Notes: generated by a model not told the origin, from the letters alone. Shown: positions 18,759 through 29,501, counted from the first letter of the stretch. The stretch is 64,000 nt of DNA from Acinetobacter nosocomialis (GCA_025736915.1 CP107049.1:1054001-1118000), one strand, 5' to 3'. Made by a program: numbers and translations.

Positions 18759-19721
18759 TCATTTTACAGGACGGTATTGAGCCGGTATCCATTGATATCC
18801 TTTTGAGCTTTTACCAATGTGTCCAATGCCGGGAAAAGCAATATGTGCTGCCCCTACCCACCATTGGTTTTTATAGGCTTGTTCAAAGATATTCTTACGA
18901 ACAGCTATAGCCTGATTCGAGTGAGTATCGGGTTTGTAGCTTGCTTCAGGATAAGGAAATTGGACTGCACCGTAATGCACCACATCACCTAGACCTAAGA
19001 ACTTTTGACCTTTTTGTCCATCTACTAAGTATGAAGAATGACCTTCAGTATGACCATGAGTCACAATGAGTTGAACATTCGGAACGTTAAAAGTGGCTTT
19101 GGTAAAAGCAACTAACTGTCCTGCCTTTTGGTATGGCTGCAAAGCATCACGCGTCATTTTAAATATTGGTTTAAAAAAATCGGTGGCTTTTGCTTCATTT
19201 GCAGATGATGTCCAAAAGTCGACATCTTCTTTCGCCAGATAAACTTTCGCATTTGGATAAGCCATTTTGCCATCAAGTGTAATCCCGCATAAATGATCAG
19301 GATGAGCATGTGTAATTAAGATGGTATCTATTTGTTCAGGCTGTACGCCTGCTTTCTTCAAATTTTCACGCACATGGCCCAAGGTAGGCCCAAAACATTT
19401 TGCAGTCCCTGCATCAATCAAAATATTTTGCGTAGGCGTTTGCACAAGATAGGCAGAGAAATCCGTGACAATCTGATTATGCTCATCTACAGGAACAAAA
19501 TTTTCTTCAAACAGTTGATTGGCTTTTTCAGCCGAAATACCCAGTAAATCACTACGAGGCAGTCCCAGTTCCCCATCAAATAAAGCCGTTACTTTTAGGT
19601 TTCCTACGGGCTGTAAAAAGTAACCATCAACCTGATGCACGGTTGGCTTTTGTTCTGCATGTATAACTGTACTGGCACTCAGCAGCAATAATATCGCAAG
19701 TGATTTTAATGATTTCATCAT
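18759..19721 (-). CDS. Exported metallo-beta-lactamase-fold hydrolase
   Basis: A 320-aa hydrolase of the MBL superfamily with a signal peptide (about 1-22, ending VIHAEQ). Zinc-binding residues are visible: HAHPDH at about 138-143, VTHGHTEGHS near 215 and GDVVHYG near 240. The fold suggests a periplasmic hydrolase of the lactonase-like or glyoxalase-II-like type; the substrate is unknown, and it is not a recognisable class B beta-lactamase. The gene lies 87 bases downstream of an AraC-type regulator on the same strand, which may control it. Confidence 0.88.
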   Translation of the reverse strand: MMKSLKSLAILLLLSASTVIHAEQKPTVHQVDGYFLQPVGNLKVTALFDGELGLPRSDLLGISAEKANQLFEENFVPVDEHNQIVTDFSAYLVQTPTQNILIDAGTAKCFGPTLGHVRENLKKAGVQPEQIDTILITHAHPDHLCGITLDGKMAYPNAKVYLAKEDVDFWTSSANEAKATDFFKPIFKMTRDALQPYQKAGQLVAFTKATFNVPNVQLIVTHGHTEGHSSYLVDGQKGQKFLGLGDVVHYGAVQFPYPEASYKPDTHSNQAIAVRKNIFEQAYKNQWWVGAAHIAFPGIGHIGKSSKGYQWIPAQYRPVK

Positions 19722-19808
19722 AGAGTCCTTGGTATTTTCATACTTTAACTCTATTGGTTTTTATCTATTTAAATCGCTCAATAAACTACAAGAAACGCTC
19801 AAATTGAC

Positions 19809-20651
19809 TTATTCGGCAGCTAGAACAGCTGGATCTATACCATAACGCTCTACAAAGCGATCACGAAAAATAGCAACAGACTGGTACCCAGATTTTGCTG
19901 CAATAGTTTTCATAGGTAACTTTTTCGAATACAACATCTCAAGTGCATAAGTAAGACGTGCATGTGTAATCGTTTCTCTTAAGGTTGTATCTTCATAGCT
20001 GAGCTTACGGCGAAGCGTTGCACTGCTCAAACCCAGTCGCATTTCAAACTCACGAGACTGCCAATGGTGCTGTGGATTCTCTATTACCCAATCGTGAATG
20101 ATTTTTGTCAATTTAGGGGGCGGTACAATTAATACATCTGAGAAGTGCTGTTGGCATAACTGTACAAGCATAGCGGTAATACATAAACGTGCTTTCACCA
20201 CATCATGATTAAACAAAGCTGTTTGCCACTCGGTTAAAGAGGTAGCGAAATCATCAATTGAAAACTTTAATATTGCTTCTGTTCTGTCGACTACGGGCTT
20301 CGCCCAAATCATTTGTGCAGCTTGAATGACTGCGTTACACATAGGCACAAGAATAGTGAGATACTCACCCGTTATAGGGTCAGGCAGATTAACTGCATCG
20401 ATAACCGTATCGGGTTTTATGATATAGAGATCGCCAGCACTAAAATTAATTTGTTTTGTTTGAAGATTTAATTGTTGTTGCCCATATAGAATAAATCCCA
20501 TGTGCAACTGGTTAACTTTAATATTAGAAAGCCCATGCTGATTTTTAGATCGAATACATAAATAATCTCGTGCCATATCTGCCCGTGCCAATCTCACCAA
20601 TGACTGATGCAATTGATGAGCTTCGATGGAACCGGAATAGTTAATATTCAT
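19809..20651 (-). CDS. AraC-family transcriptional regulator
   Basis: A 280-aa DNA-binding protein. The N-terminal half is a cupin-like AraC sensor domain; the C-terminal 100 residues hold two helix-turn-helix motifs, including LRRKLSYED and the family signature from MKTIAAKSGYQSVAIFRDRF near 245-265. It lies directly upstream of the exported MBL hydrolase gene on the same strand and is a likely local regulator. The 78-base space to etfA also holds the etf terminator. Ligand unknown. Confidence 0.9.
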   Translation of the reverse strand: MNINYSGSIEAHQLHQSLVRLARADMARDYLCIRSKNQHGLSNIKVNQLHMGFILYGQQQLNLQTKQINFSAGDLYIIKPDTVIDAVNLPDPITGEYLTILVPMCNAVIQAAQMIWAKPVVDRTEAILKFSIDDFATSLTEWQTALFNHDVVKARLCITAMLVQLCQQHFSDVLIVPPPKLTKIIHDWVIENPQHHWQSREFEMRLGLSSATLRRKLSYEDTTLRETITHARLTYALEMLYSKKLPMKTIAAKSGYQSVAIFRDRFVERYGIDPAVLAAE

Positions 20652-20667
20652 AATAATGATCGAAATA

Positions 20668-20706
20668 AAAAACGCCCTTGGCTAGTTATAGCACAAGGGC
20701 GTTTTT
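20668..20706 (-). terminator. Terminator of etfB-etfA
   Basis: AAAAACGCCCTTG and CAAGGGCGTTTTT form a perfect 13-bp stem with a 13-base loop, 23 bases past the etfA stop. It is followed by T residues on the minus strand. Confidence 0.85.
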
Positions 20707-20728
20707 CAATTAAGTCACAAGCTGTAAA

Positions 20729-21661
20729 TTACAACTTGCTTACTAACTCTGGTACTACAGCATTTAAATCGCCAACTAACCAGTAGTCAGCAACGCTGTT
20801 GATTGGTGCTTCTTCGTCTTTGTTGATTGCAACAATAACTTTAGAATCTTTCATACCAGCTAAGTGCTGGATCGCACCAGAAATACCTACAGCAATGTAA
20901 AGCTCAGGTGCAACGATTTTACCAGTTTGACCAACTTGGAAATCGTTAGGTACGAAACCTGCATCAACTGCTGCACGTGAAGCACCTTGTGCTGCACCAA
21001 GCTTGTCAGCTAATGGGTCAAGTACTTTGTGGTAGTTCTCACCAGAACCTACACCACGACCACCAGATACAACAATACGAGCAGCTGTTAATTCTGGACG
21101 ATCAAGTTTAACGATTTCTTCAGATACAAACTTAGAAATGCCTGCGTCTTTTACTTCACCAACAGTTTCAATCGCAGCAGAACCACCTTCCGCAGCAACT
21201 GGATCAAATGCTGTACCACGAACAGTACCAACAATGATTGCTTCGTCAGATTGAACAGTTGCAATAGCGTTACCAGCATAGATTGGACGCTTGAATGTGT
21301 TCGCAGATTCAACAGAAATAATGTCTGTGATCATGCTTACATCAAGAAGCGCAGCAACACGTGGAAGAATGTTCTTACCAGTCGTTGTAGAAGCAGCTAA
21401 AACGTATTTGTAACCTTTAGCCAAGTCAGCAACTAAGCCAGCTACGTTTTCAGCTAATTGGTTTGCATAAGCAGCGTTGTCAGCAAGCAATACTTTGCTT
21501 ACGCCAGCAACTTTAGCAGCAGCGTCAGCAACTGCTTGAGCGCCTGAACCAGCAACTAATACAGTAATATCACCACCGATTTTTTGAGCTGCAGCAACAA
21601 CGTTTAAAGTAGCACCGTTAAGTGTCTGGTTGTTGTGATCAGCGATAACTAAAATACTCAT
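20729..21661 (-). CDS. etfA: Electron transfer flavoprotein subunit alpha
   Basis: Large subunit of the FAD-containing electron transfer flavoprotein that passes electrons from acyl-CoA and other dehydrogenases to ETF-ubiquinone oxidoreductase. The 310-aa protein has the N-terminal ETF fold and the C-terminal FAD-binding block with [19 protein letters not shown] near 245 and KDEEAPI near 286. Length is normal. etfB lies 17 bases upstream on the same strand; the two form an operon ending at a strong terminator. Confidence 0.97.
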   Translation of the reverse strand: MSILVIADHNNQTLNGATLNVVAAAQKIGGDITVLVAGSGAQAVADAAAKVAGVSKVLLADNAAYANQLAENVAGLVADLAKGYKYVLAASTTTGKNILPRVAALLDVSMITDIISVESANTFKRPIYAGNAIATVQSDEAIIVGTVRGTAFDPVAAEGGSAAIETVGEVKDAGISKFVSEEIVKLDRPELTAARIVVSGGRGVGSGENYHKVLDPLADKLGAAQGASRAAVDAGFVPNDFQVGQTGKIVAPELYIAVGISGAIQHLAGMKDSKVIVAINKDEEAPINSVADYWLVGDLNAVVPELVSKL

Positions 21662-21678
21662 GATTTTATCCTTCCGTA

Positions 21679-22428
21679 TTAGATCACTTTCGCTTCATTT
21701 TTCAATTTTTCAACAAGCTCATCTACAGATTTCACTTGTACGCCAGCTTTACGTTCTGCTGGAGCTTCAACTTTAACAGTTTTAAGCTTAGTACCAGCTG
21801 TAACACCGTAATCAGCAGGAGATTTAGTATCAAGCGGTTTTTTACGAGCTTTCATGATGTTAGGCAATGCAGCATAACGTGGCTCGTTTAAACGCAAGTC
21901 AGTTGTAATAATTGCAGGAAGCGCAAGTTCAACAGTTTGTAAACCACCGTCGATTTCACGAGTCACTTGTACTTTACCGCCATCCACTTTCACTTCAGAA
22001 GCAAACGTACCTTGACCAGCACCTAATAATGCGCCAAGCATTTGACCTACTTGGTTAGAATCATCATCAATTGCTTGTTTACCAAGAAGGATAAGTTCTG
22101 GTTTCTCAGCATCAACAACACCTTTTAAGATTTTAGCAACTTCTAGAGCGCCAATTTCATCAGTGGTTTCAACTAAAATACCGCGGTCTGCACCCAAAGC
22201 CATTGCAGAACGGATTTGTTCTTGAGCTTCTTTAGGACCAATAGAAACAACAACGATTTCTGATACTGTTCCTTTTTCTTTTAAGCGAACCGCTTCTTCC
22301 ACTGCGATTTCACAAAATGGGTTAATTGACATTTTAACGTTGGTAAGGTCAACCCCACTATTGTCCGGCTTAACACGAACTTTAACGTTGGCATCAACCA
22401 CACGTTTTACAGCAACAAGAGCCTTCAT
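21679..22428 (-). CDS. etfB: Electron transfer flavoprotein subunit beta
   Basis: Small subunit of electron transfer flavoprotein, binding AMP structurally. The 249-aa protein begins [12 protein letters not shown], has the [16 protein letters not shown] block near 37 and the ETF-beta signature with [20 protein letters not shown] near 170-190. It is first of the etfB-etfA operon. The start is supported by the family's invariant N-terminus. Confidence 0.97.
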   Translation of the reverse strand: MKALVAVKRVVDANVKVRVKPDNSGVDLTNVKMSINPFCEIAVEEAVRLKEKGTVSEIVVVSIGPKEAQEQIRSAMALGADRGILVETTDEIGALEVAKILKGVVDAEKPELILLGKQAIDDDSNQVGQMLGALLGAGQGTFASEVKVDGGKVQVTREIDGGLQTVELALPAIITTDLRLNEPRYAALPNIMKARKKPLDTKSPADYGVTAGTKLKTVKVEAPAERKAGVQVKSVDELVEKLKNEAKVI

Positions 22429-22893
22429 GTAATCCTCGGCTGTTCTAGCAAAAGTAAATGTTGAGAAAAGTATATTAACTCTTCAATTCAAATTTTTTAG
22501 GTACCCTATCTTGCAATGTGTTTGGCATTTCGGTCAAGTCACAATTTTCTGGAACAGTACAAAAAAAATGAAATCATCAGTTCATAAAAAAAATTTCACA
22601 GCTGACTCGCCCTTATTTTATTCTTTTTAAAGTCTATTTTATACATTGATTTTTATTATCTTTTTATCTTATTTACCTTATTAGTCAGAAACATAAGCGC
22701 CTTATAAATGAGTCAAATTTTGTCGTTTTTAGGCCATATATGCCGACAAAATGTGCAAAGTTCAAAATGGTCAATTGGGTAATTTCACATATTTCTTTTA
22801 AACAAATTTGTAAAAAAGTACAAATGATCTCTACATTCATCTGATTCAGTGCAATCAAAGTCGCGTATTGATAAATAATTTATCTTAAATGAC
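22429..22893. other. Intergenic region between xerC and etfB
   Basis: A 465-base AT-rich gap with etfB reading away on one side and the xerC stop codon on the other. It should contain the etf promoter. I see no ORF, tRNA or convincing terminator. Confidence 0.5.
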
Positions 22894-23820
22894 TTAATGC
22901 TTGGTCGCTCGCGGATGAGCCTGATCATACACTTGAGCCAAATGATCAAAATCGATATGCGTATAAATTTGGGTAGTCGATAAGTTGCTATGGCCTAACA
23001 TTTCTTGAACTGAACGCAAATCACCACTACTTGATAACATATGGCTGGCAAAACAATGTCGAAGTAAATGCGGATGTAAGTCGACATTTACACCTGCTCG
23101 TTGTGCCTGAAGTTTTACACGCTTCTCGATTTGCCGTGGAGTGAGTACACCACCACGCTGTGAAATAAAAACAAAAGCATTTTGGTCAAAATGACCTTTC
23201 CAGATTTTATAAATTTTAAGCCAGTTCAATAGACTTTCTTTTGCCTTTTTCCCAAATGGGACAATACGGGTTTTATTTCCTTTACCCGTAATACGAACAA
23301 GATGACGATTAAAATCGATATCTTTAATGGTTAGGCCTTGTAGTTCAGCGAGTCGTAAACCACTTGAGTAAAGTAGTTCCAACATGGCTTTATCTCGCAA
23401 CCATAATTGCTGATCAACTGGCTTTTCCGGCATGGGTTGATCTAAAATTTGATTAACCGTTTCTATATCGATCATGCCCGGCAAAGGCCGAGGCTGGCGT
23501 TTTAACTTAAAATCGTCAGTAGGATTAATTTCTAGATATTTGCCCTGTTCAGCCCATTTCATAAACTGACGAATAGAAGTGAGGTGACGCTGTATACTAC
23601 TTGGGCTTAACTGGTCTTGCTCAACACGTTGAGCTAGATATTCACGTAAATCTGAAGCTTCAACATTTTTTAAATCAATTTTTTTTGAGTCACAGAACTC
23701 AAGAAAGCTTTTCACATCTCGCTCATAAGCCGTGATTGTATGCTCAGACTGATTTTGAATTTTTCTTTCTTTTAACCACATCGAGAGCAGTTGTAATGCA
23801 AAATCCAAATTGCTCTCCAT
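22894..23820 (-). CDS. xerC: Site-specific tyrosine recombinase XerC
   Basis: Chromosome dimer resolution recombinase acting with XerD at dif. The 308-aa protein has an N-terminal SAM-like core-binding domain (about 10-100) and the catalytic set: Arg156 (SSGLRLAEL), Lys180 (GKGNKTR), His251 and Arg254 (HPHLLRHCF), His277 (LGHSNL) and Tyr286 (TQIYTH). Length and N-terminus fit XerC rather than a phage integrase. It is a core gene, not evidence of a mobile element. Confidence 0.93.
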   Translation of the reverse strand: MESNLDFALQLLSMWLKERKIQNQSEHTITAYERDVKSFLEFCDSKKIDLKNVEASDLREYLAQRVEQDQLSPSSIQRHLTSIRQFMKWAEQGKYLEINPTDDFKLKRQPRPLPGMIDIETVNQILDQPMPEKPVDQQLWLRDKAMLELLYSSGLRLAELQGLTIKDIDFNRHLVRITGKGNKTRIVPFGKKAKESLLNWLKIYKIWKGHFDQNAFVFISQRGGVLTPRQIEKRVKLQAQRAGVNVDLHPHLLRHCFASHMLSSSGDLRSVQEMLGHSNLSTTQIYTHIDFDHLAQVYDQAHPRATKH

Positions 23821-23944
23821 TTATTTGCCCATTTTTTTGAGTGTACCAAAAACTATTTAATCATGAAAATTTCATATCGCGCAGCATAATGAATCTAACT
23901 TATATATTACAATTTACACCAAGTATTCATTGGACCTTGCTGCC

Positions 23945-24568
23945 ATGACCACCATACTCATTCCTTATTTAATTGCCATTACTTTACTTACGCTTACTCC
24001 TGGCTTAGATACGACTTTAATTATTCGTACTGCTACACTTGAGGGTAAATCCAAAGCATTCCAAGCAGCTCTTGGAATTAGTCTTGGCTGTATTGTATGG
24101 GGAATTGTCGTGGCCTGCGGTTTAGGTGCTCTACTTATGGCATCTGATTTAGCTTTTAATCTATTGAAATGGATGGGAGCTGCTTATCTCGCATGGCTTG
24201 GTTTAAATATGATTTTAAAACCACGTAGCCAACTTGCAGACATACAAGAAAATAATTCAAATCGCTCTACTTCAGAGAATTGGTTCATCAAAGGTTTCTT
24301 TGGCAATTTACTCAATCCCAAAGTTGGCATTTTTTATATTTCATTTCTTCCCCAGTTCATTCCAGCCCAAGCATCGGCTGTCACTTGGGTAATGGGACTT
24401 GTAATGATTCATGTGGTGATTGGAATAATATGGTCAACTTTATTAATTCTAGCCATGCAGCCACTTTCACGTTATCTAAAGCAACCCAAGTTTGTAAAAT
24501 ATATGGACCGAATTACAGGCAGCATTTTTGTGTTGTTTGCATTGAAATTAGCTTTGAGTAAAAGATAA
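23945..24568 (+). CDS. LysE-family amino acid exporter
   Basis: Inner-membrane exporter of the LysE/RhtB family. The 207-aa product has six hydrophobic helices, the family opening LTLTPGLDTTLIIR, and GFFGNLLNPKVGIFYISFLPQF in the middle, typical of RhtB-type proteins. The frame could begin at a TTG at 23930, but the ATG at 23945 fits the family N-terminus better. It stands alone, so the substrate cannot be inferred. Confidence 0.88.
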   Translation: MTTILIPYLIAITLLTLTPGLDTTLIIRTATLEGKSKAFQAALGISLGCIVWGIVVACGLGALLMASDLAFNLLKWMGAAYLAWLGLNMILKPRSQLADIQENNSNRSTSENWFIKGFFGNLLNPKVGIFYISFLPQFIPAQASAVTWVMGLVMIHVVIGIIWSTLLILAMQPLSRYLKQPKFVKYMDRITGSIFVLFALKLALSKR

Positions 24569-24579
24569 ATTTTAAAAAA

Positions 24580-24600
24580 GCGTGCTAACGCATAGCACGC
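24580..24600 (-). terminator. Terminator of the alpha/beta hydrolase gene
   Basis: GCGTGCTA and TAGCACGC form an 8-bp perfect stem with a 5-base loop. On the minus strand it is followed by six T residues, so it mainly serves the minus-strand gene ending at 24619. Confidence 0.8.
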
Positions 24601-24618
24601 TAAATAATAGCTAAAGAT

Positions 24619-25224
24619 TTACATGAAGTTTTTTAAGTAGTTTTCTATTTGGACTGCAACTTCATCGGCATGTTTTTCTGCTAATTGATGGTCCCCGCCG
24701 TTCACAACATATAACGTCGATTTTTCAAACTTTTGATTTAAATACTGGCCTACCTGAACTGGGCTCATTGGATCGTTATCGCCCCAGATTAATAAAGTTT
24801 CAACATTTATATCTGTCAAAAACTCTTCATAGTTAGCATGAGTGGTAACAAACCAATCTGGATATTTTAAAAATGTTTGGCGGTATGCTTCACGCCAGTC
24901 TTGAACATTAAATCGTTTAAGGTTGATTCCACCAGAAGTAGCAATTAAGACCAGCCCTTTCACTAAATGAGGTTTTTGTAGCGCTGCGGCAACGGCAAAA
25001 ATCCCTCCCATAGATTGGGCAACAATGATAGATTCTTCATTAATTTGGTCGACCACATAATTTGTGAGGTCTTCAAAACTCTTCACTTCAAGGGATTCCG
25101 GTGTATCGCCAAAACCGGGGTAACCAATAATTTTTGTACGGTATTGCTGAGGTAATTTTTCAATTAAGGGATGCCAAAATGCAGTACTGCCTGATGCACC
25201 AGGTAAGAAAATTAAATTATTCAT
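24619..25224 (-). CDS. Alpha/beta hydrolase
   Basis: A 201-aa compact alpha/beta-hydrolase. The oxyanion-region motif is LPGASGS near 6, the nucleophile elbow is AQSMGG near 72 (Ser), an acid lies in WGDNDPMSP near 148, and the catalytic His is in GGDHQLAE near 178. The frame continues upstream, but the ATG at 25224 removes a 21-residue extension unlike any hydrolase. It lies downstream of dapF beyond a terminator. Substrate unknown. Confidence 0.88.
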   Translation of the reverse strand: MNNLIFLPGASGSTAFWHPLIEKLPQQYRTKIIGYPGFGDTPESLEVKSFEDLTNYVVDQINEESIIVAQSMGGIFAVAAALQKPHLVKGLVLIATSGGINLKRFNVQDWREAYRQTFLKYPDWFVTTHANYEEFLTDINVETLLIWGDNDPMSPVQVGQYLNQKFEKSTLYVVNGGDHQLAEKHADEVAVQIENYLKNFM

Positions 25225-25271
25225 ATTTTTATAAAGTAATGAAATTAAAAAATTATTGTACATATAAAAGA

Positions 25272-25311
25272 AAGCCTCTTTTATCACTTTAACTGATGAA
25301 AAGAGGCTTCT
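25272..25311 (-). terminator. Terminator of the lptM-lysA-dapF cluster
   Basis: AGCCTCTTTT and AAAAGAGGCT pair with a 16-base loop just past the dapF stop. T-rich sequence follows on the minus strand. Confidence 0.7.
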
Positions 25312-25326
25312 ATTTAGGCTATGCGA

Positions 25327-26172
25327 TTAACCTTGGAAATAACGTAAATCCAAACGCCCATCATATACATGGGTTGTTGGACCAGTCATCCAAACCACAT
25401 CACCTTCTTGCCATTCAATTTGTAGCTTACCGCCGGCAAGTTCAACTTCTACAGAGTTCGCAAGCAAACCACGGCGCATACCACTTACCGCAGCAGCACA
25501 TGCTCCTGTACCACAAGCAAGTGTTTCACCAACACCACGTTCAAATACACGTAAGCGAACATGTTTATCATCAATCACTTGCATGAAACCAGCATTCACG
25601 CGTTCAGGGAAACGTTTATGTGATTCAACTTGCGGGCCAATACCTGCTACATCAGCAGTAAGTACATCTGGAACAATAGTGACCGCATGTGGGTTACCCA
25701 TGTTCACAACATCAATACTAATGTTTTGGTCATTTGCCAACTCAAGGGTATATAAAGCTTCTGGCTCTTCCGCAACAAATGGAATTTCATTTGGTAGAAA
25801 CTTTGGGTAGCCCATATTTACGCGCACCCAACCATTTTGCCCAAGCTCAGGCTTTACAATACCTGCTTTGGTTTGTACGGTAATGTTGGTTTTATTAGTT
25901 AAATGACGTTCATGTACAAAACGCGCGAAACAACGTACGCCATTACCACATTGTTCAACCTCAGAACCATCGGCATTGAAAATGCGATATTTAAAGTCAG
26001 CTTCTGGTAAATCTGGTGGTTCAACGATTAAAAGCTGGTCAAAGCCAACACCAAAGTGTCGATCTGCCAAACGTTGAATGGTTGCTGTATCTAAATAAGC
26101 TCTTTGGCTAATTAGATCAACCACCATGAAATCATTGCCCAAACCATGCATTTTGGTAAATTCTAATAACAT
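25327..26172 (-). CDS. dapF: Diaminopimelate epimerase
   Basis: Interconverts LL- and meso-diaminopimelate, supplying lysine and peptidoglycan synthesis. The 281-aa enzyme has both catalytic cysteines: one in [13 protein letters not shown] near 73, the other in [12 protein letters not shown] near 219. It starts [15 protein letters not shown], the classic N-terminus. lysA lies 5 bases upstream, so the last two steps of lysine biosynthesis are co-transcribed. Confidence 0.98.
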   Translation of the reverse strand: MLLEFTKMHGLGNDFMVVDLISQRAYLDTATIQRLADRHFGVGFDQLLIVEPPDLPEADFKYRIFNADGSEVEQCGNGVRCFARFVHERHLTNKTNITVQTKAGIVKPELGQNGWVRVNMGYPKFLPNEIPFVAEEPEALYTLELANDQNISIDVVNMGNPHAVTIVPDVLTADVAGIGPQVESHKRFPERVNAGFMQVIDDKHVRLRVFERGVGETLACGTGACAAAVSGMRRGLLANSVEVELAGGKLQIEWQEGDVVWMTGPTTHVYDGRLDLRYFQG

Positions 26173-26177
26173 CTCAT

Positions 26178-27428
26178 TTACTCCTCAGGCAATAAACGTT
26201 CTTTTTCCCAAAGCGATTCAACCGTTTCACGTTCACGAATTAAATAGCTCTTTTCACCTGATACCATGACTTCTGCAGCACGGCCACGCGTGTTGTAATT
26301 TGAACTCATCACAAAGCCATAAGCCCCTGCACCGAGTACAGCCAACAAGTCATTTTCTTGCAATGCAAGTGAGCGGTCTTTACCAATAAAGTCACCTGTC
26401 TCACAAATAGCACCAACGAGGTCCCATACTTTTTCTTCAGTATCGGTGCGTGGTACAACAGGCTGAATATCCATCCAAGCTTCATATAAAGCAGGACGGA
26501 TCAAATCATTCATTGCTGCATCAATAATCGCGAAGTTACGATGTGTCGTTGGTTTAAGCAAATCAACTTTAGTTAAAAGTACACCCGCATTTGCACTGAT
26601 GCTACGGCCCGGCTCCATATAGACTTTTAAGCCTAACTTTTCTAAAGCAGGTTTCATAGAGTTTGCATATTCTTCAACACTTGGCGGTGTTTCATCTTTA
26701 TAACAAACCCCTAAACCACCACCGATATCGATATGTTTAAGATTGATACCTAGTTTTTTCAACTCATCAATCATCACAATGACACGGTCTAAAGCATCAA
26801 CAAATGGTTTAGTTTCAGTGAGCTGTGAACCAATGTGGCAGTCAATACCTACAATTTCAAGGTTAGGTAAAGAAGCTGCGTATTGATAGGTTTCATAAAC
26901 GGTATCACTTGGAATACCAAATTTATTTTCTTTTAAACCAGTTGAAATATAAGGATGCGTTTTTGCATCGACATCTGGATTTACACGTAACGAAACAGGC
27001 GCTTTTTTACCTAAGCGAGCAGCTACTTTTTGAATGCGGTCCAGCTCTGCATAAGACTCGACATTAAAACAAGCAATACCTACATTGAGTGATGTTTCAA
27101 TATCAACTTCAGTTTTACCTAAACCTGAAAATACGATTTTAGATGCATCCCCACCCGCTTTTAAAACACGAGCCAGCTCACCACCAGACACAATGTCAAA
27201 ACCCGCACCAAGTTTTGCCAAGACACTAAGAACAGCCAAGTTTGAGTTAGACTTCACCGCAAAACAGATTTGATGATCAATAAAGTCAAAGGCACGATCC
27301 ATATCTAAATAATGTTTTTCAAAAGCGGCCTTTGAATAAACATATAACGGTGTGCCAAATTGCTGCGCAAGCTGCTCTAGAGAACATTGCTCTGCATGCA
27401 ATACTCCATTAATGCGGGTGAAACTCAT
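26178..27428 (-). CDS. lysA: Diaminopimelate decarboxylase
   Basis: PLP enzyme that decarboxylates meso-diaminopimelate to lysine. The 416-aa fold-III protein has the PLP lysine in FAVKSNSN near 58, [10 protein letters not shown] near 226, and the substrate/PLP residues in CETGDF near 346. It sits between lptM (22 bases upstream) and dapF (5 bases downstream), the gene order found in many proteobacteria. Confidence 0.98.
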   Translation of the reverse strand: MSFTRINGVLHAEQCSLEQLAQQFGTPLYVYSKAAFEKHYLDMDRAFDFIDHQICFAVKSNSNLAVLSVLAKLGAGFDIVSGGELARVLKAGGDASKIVFSGLGKTEVDIETSLNVGIACFNVESYAELDRIQKVAARLGKKAPVSLRVNPDVDAKTHPYISTGLKENKFGIPSDTVYETYQYAASLPNLEIVGIDCHIGSQLTETKPFVDALDRVIVMIDELKKLGINLKHIDIGGGLGVCYKDETPPSVEEYANSMKPALEKLGLKVYMEPGRSISANAGVLLTKVDLLKPTTHRNFAIIDAAMNDLIRPALYEAWMDIQPVVPRTDTEEKVWDLVGAICETGDFIGKDRSLALQENDLLAVLGAGAYGFVMSSNYNTRGRAAEVMVSGEKSYLIRERETVESLWEKERLLPEE

Positions 27429-27450
27429 GAATGTGTCCTTATTTCAAAGC

Positions 27451-27675
27451 TTAAGGTGAAGTTGTTTGGGTTGGAGCTGATGATGACTCGACTGGCTGTT
27501 CAGCCTTTTCATCTTTTTGCACAACTTGTTTTGATTCTTTATTACGATAGAGCAAGTATTTTGCACGGTTGTCATAATTTGGATCAGAAGGTAGCTGTAA
27601 TGCTCCTGACTGACCGCAAGCTGTAAGCAAAATACTGCTGCTCAATAAACTGATGAGGCAAATGACACGAAGCAT
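27451..27675 (-). CDS. lptM: Small lipoprotein LptM (YifL-like)
   Basis: A 74-aa lipoprotein with a signal peptide and lipobox LLTAC at about 17-21, followed by GQSGALQLP, the short motif typical of the YifL/LptM family. In E. coli LptM assists oxidative maturation of the LPS translocon protein LptD. The rest is a low-complexity charged and Ser/Thr tail. The ATG at 27675 gives the expected signal peptide; an upstream in-frame start would add 15 residues. Position before lysA-dapF matches the family. Confidence 0.85.
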   Translation of the reverse strand: MLRVICLISLLSSSILLTACGQSGALQLPSDPNYDNRAKYLLYRNKESKQVVQKDEKAEQPVESSSAPTQTTSP

Positions 27676-27770
27676 CTGAGCACCTGATTTAAACAATTCG
27701 ATGCAGTATACCGTGATCATGCAGGCGGCTAAAGAGTAAACTTGAATAGAAAAACAATATGCATAAAAAA

Positions 27771-27796
27771 CGCCAGCTTTTCAGCCAGCGTTTAGT
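27771..27796 (-). terminator. Terminator of cycA
   Basis: On the minus strand AACGCTGGCT pairs with AGCTGGCGTT (two G-U pairs) around a GAAA loop and is followed by six T residues. It lies 20 bases past the cycA stop. Confidence 0.75.
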
Positions 27797-27815
27797 CATA
27801 AGCAAATCAATTTCA

Positions 27816-29222
27816 TTATTTTTTATGACGTGGTTTATAGAAGAAGAAATAACCAATGATCAAGATAACAAACCAGATTGGACTGACTTTCAGTGCTTTA
27901 AACGTGTCTGGCTCTAAAGACAACACGTAGATCATGCCCACAAAGAAAATAATCGTGATCCAACAAGTAAATAAACCACCCGGCAATTTAAATGTTGATT
28001 TAGCATGCAGTTCAGGACGCGTCGTGTAATAACGAATGTAGCTCCAGATAATCAGTAACCACACGCAAATGAACAAAATGGTTGAAAGCGTTGTTGCTAG
28101 TGTGAAAGCTTCAACTGTATTTGGTACAAAATACTGTAATGCTGCACCTAACAATAAACACGCAGCAGAGAAATACAATGCATTTGCAGGTACTGCACGT
28201 CTGTTCAATTTACCAAAAGCTTTCGGTCCTTGATCTTCACGAGATAAACCAAACAACATACGGCTTGTTGAGAATACACCGCTGTTCATTGATGACATTA
28301 CCGATGACAATACCACTAAGTTCATCAAGATTGCTGCCGCTGCAATACCTGCTTGGCTAAACAAGTTTACAAATGGACTGATCGCCGGATCAATTCTGTT
28401 CCACGGCGTTACCGACATTACAATAAGCAATGCCAATACGTAGAAAATAATGATACGAACTGGAATTGAGTTAATCGCTTTAGGCAAGTTGCGCTCAGGA
28501 TCTTTGGTTTCAGCAGCAGTTGTGCCGACAAGTTCTACACCAACGAAAGCAAAGATTGCGATCTGGAAGCCAGCCAAGAAGCCATGCACACCAGTTGGAA
28601 AGAACCCGCCATTTGCCCACAAGTGAGTAAATGAAGCCACCTCGCCCGTACTAGAAGTAAAGCCGGTAAAGATCATCCACAGACCCACTGCAATTAAAAT
28701 AATAATCGCAAGAATCTTAATAAGCGCAAACCAGAACTCTAACTCGCCAAATAGACGTACAGTTAATAGGTTCAAGCCCATAATAAATACAATAGCGGCC
28801 ACACTAATCATTGCACCTTCCATAGGTGAGAAAGGCTGCCCGTTATTGAAGAATTGTAAGTAATAGATAATTGCAGAAAGATCGGCGATACCAATCGTGA
28901 TCCAGCACAACCAATAGGTCCACCCCACAAAATAACCAGCCCATGGGCCAATTAAATCTGTGGTGAAGTCAATAAATGATTTATAGGTCAGATTTGACAG
29001 GAGTAATTCGCCAAGCGCACGCATGACAAAAAACACCATCACACCAATAATCAAATAAATGAATAAGATAGATGGGCCGGCAAGACTAATCGTTTTACCT
29101 GACCCCATGAATAATCCAGTACCGATGGCACCACCAATTGCAATCAGCTGTAAATGCCGATTGGAAAGACTACGATGGAGCTCACCTTGTTCATGAGGGT
29201 CGCTCAGATTTTGATTCGACAT
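27816..29222 (-). CDS. cycA: CycA-like D-serine/D-alanine/glycine transporter
   Basis: Inner-membrane amino acid permease of the APC superfamily, 468 aa with about 12 helices. Blocks such as NRHLQLIAIGGAIGTGLF near 25, GWTYWLCW near 103, AGFQIAIFAFVGVELVGTT near 220 and ETKDPERNLPKAINSIP near 242 match E. coli CycA closely. Role: uptake of D-alanine, D-serine and glycine. The frame extends 24 codons upstream, but the ATG at 29222 (MSNQNLSDP) gives the normal N-terminus. Flanked by its own terminator. Confidence 0.92.
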   Translation of the reverse strand: MSNQNLSDPHEQGELHRSLSNRHLQLIAIGGAIGTGLFMGSGKTISLAGPSILFIYLIIGVMVFFVMRALGELLLSNLTYKSFIDFTTDLIGPWAGYFVGWTYWLCWITIGIADLSAIIYYLQFFNNGQPFSPMEGAMISVAAIVFIMGLNLLTVRLFGELEFWFALIKILAIIILIAVGLWMIFTGFTSSTGEVASFTHLWANGGFFPTGVHGFLAGFQIAIFAFVGVELVGTTAAETKDPERNLPKAINSIPVRIIIFYVLALLIVMSVTPWNRIDPAISPFVNLFSQAGIAAAAILMNLVVLSSVMSSMNSGVFSTSRMLFGLSREDQGPKAFGKLNRRAVPANALYFSAACLLLGAALQYFVPNTVEAFTLATTLSTILFICVWLLIIWSYIRYYTTRPELHAKSTFKLPGGLFTCWITIIFFVGMIYVLSLEPDTFKALKVSPIWFVILIIGYFFFYKPRHKK

Positions 29223-29474
29223 TTTATGAATACACTCCAGTAATTTTTTTAGTCCGTTAGCTAAATTCAAATCAAAAAGACGATATCGCACCATTTGCAG
29301 GTATCTTTTAAATGTATATTTTTTGATAACTTTTCAGCTAACCAATTTTTGTCTGTATTGCTGATGATTTCAAGCTACATACCCTTATGGCCGATAATAC
29401 GCACAACCCTATAGCAATACAACGCACTTTTTTGGAACATGCAGTTTCTTATTTAATGATCACTCTCATATAAA

Positions 29475-29501
29475 AAAAGGTGGTCAATATGACCACCTTT
29501 T
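29475..29501 (-). terminator. Terminator of the AgcS symporter gene
   Basis: AAAAGGTGGTC and GACCACCTTTT form a perfect 11-bp stem with a 5-base loop, followed by seven T residues on the minus strand. It lies 24 bases past the symporter stop. Confidence 0.88.

Noticed and set aside
22894..23820. The tyrosine recombinase as a mobile-element integrase
   Set aside because: Its length, N-terminus and single-copy core setting fit XerC; there are no attachment repeats or cargo next to it.
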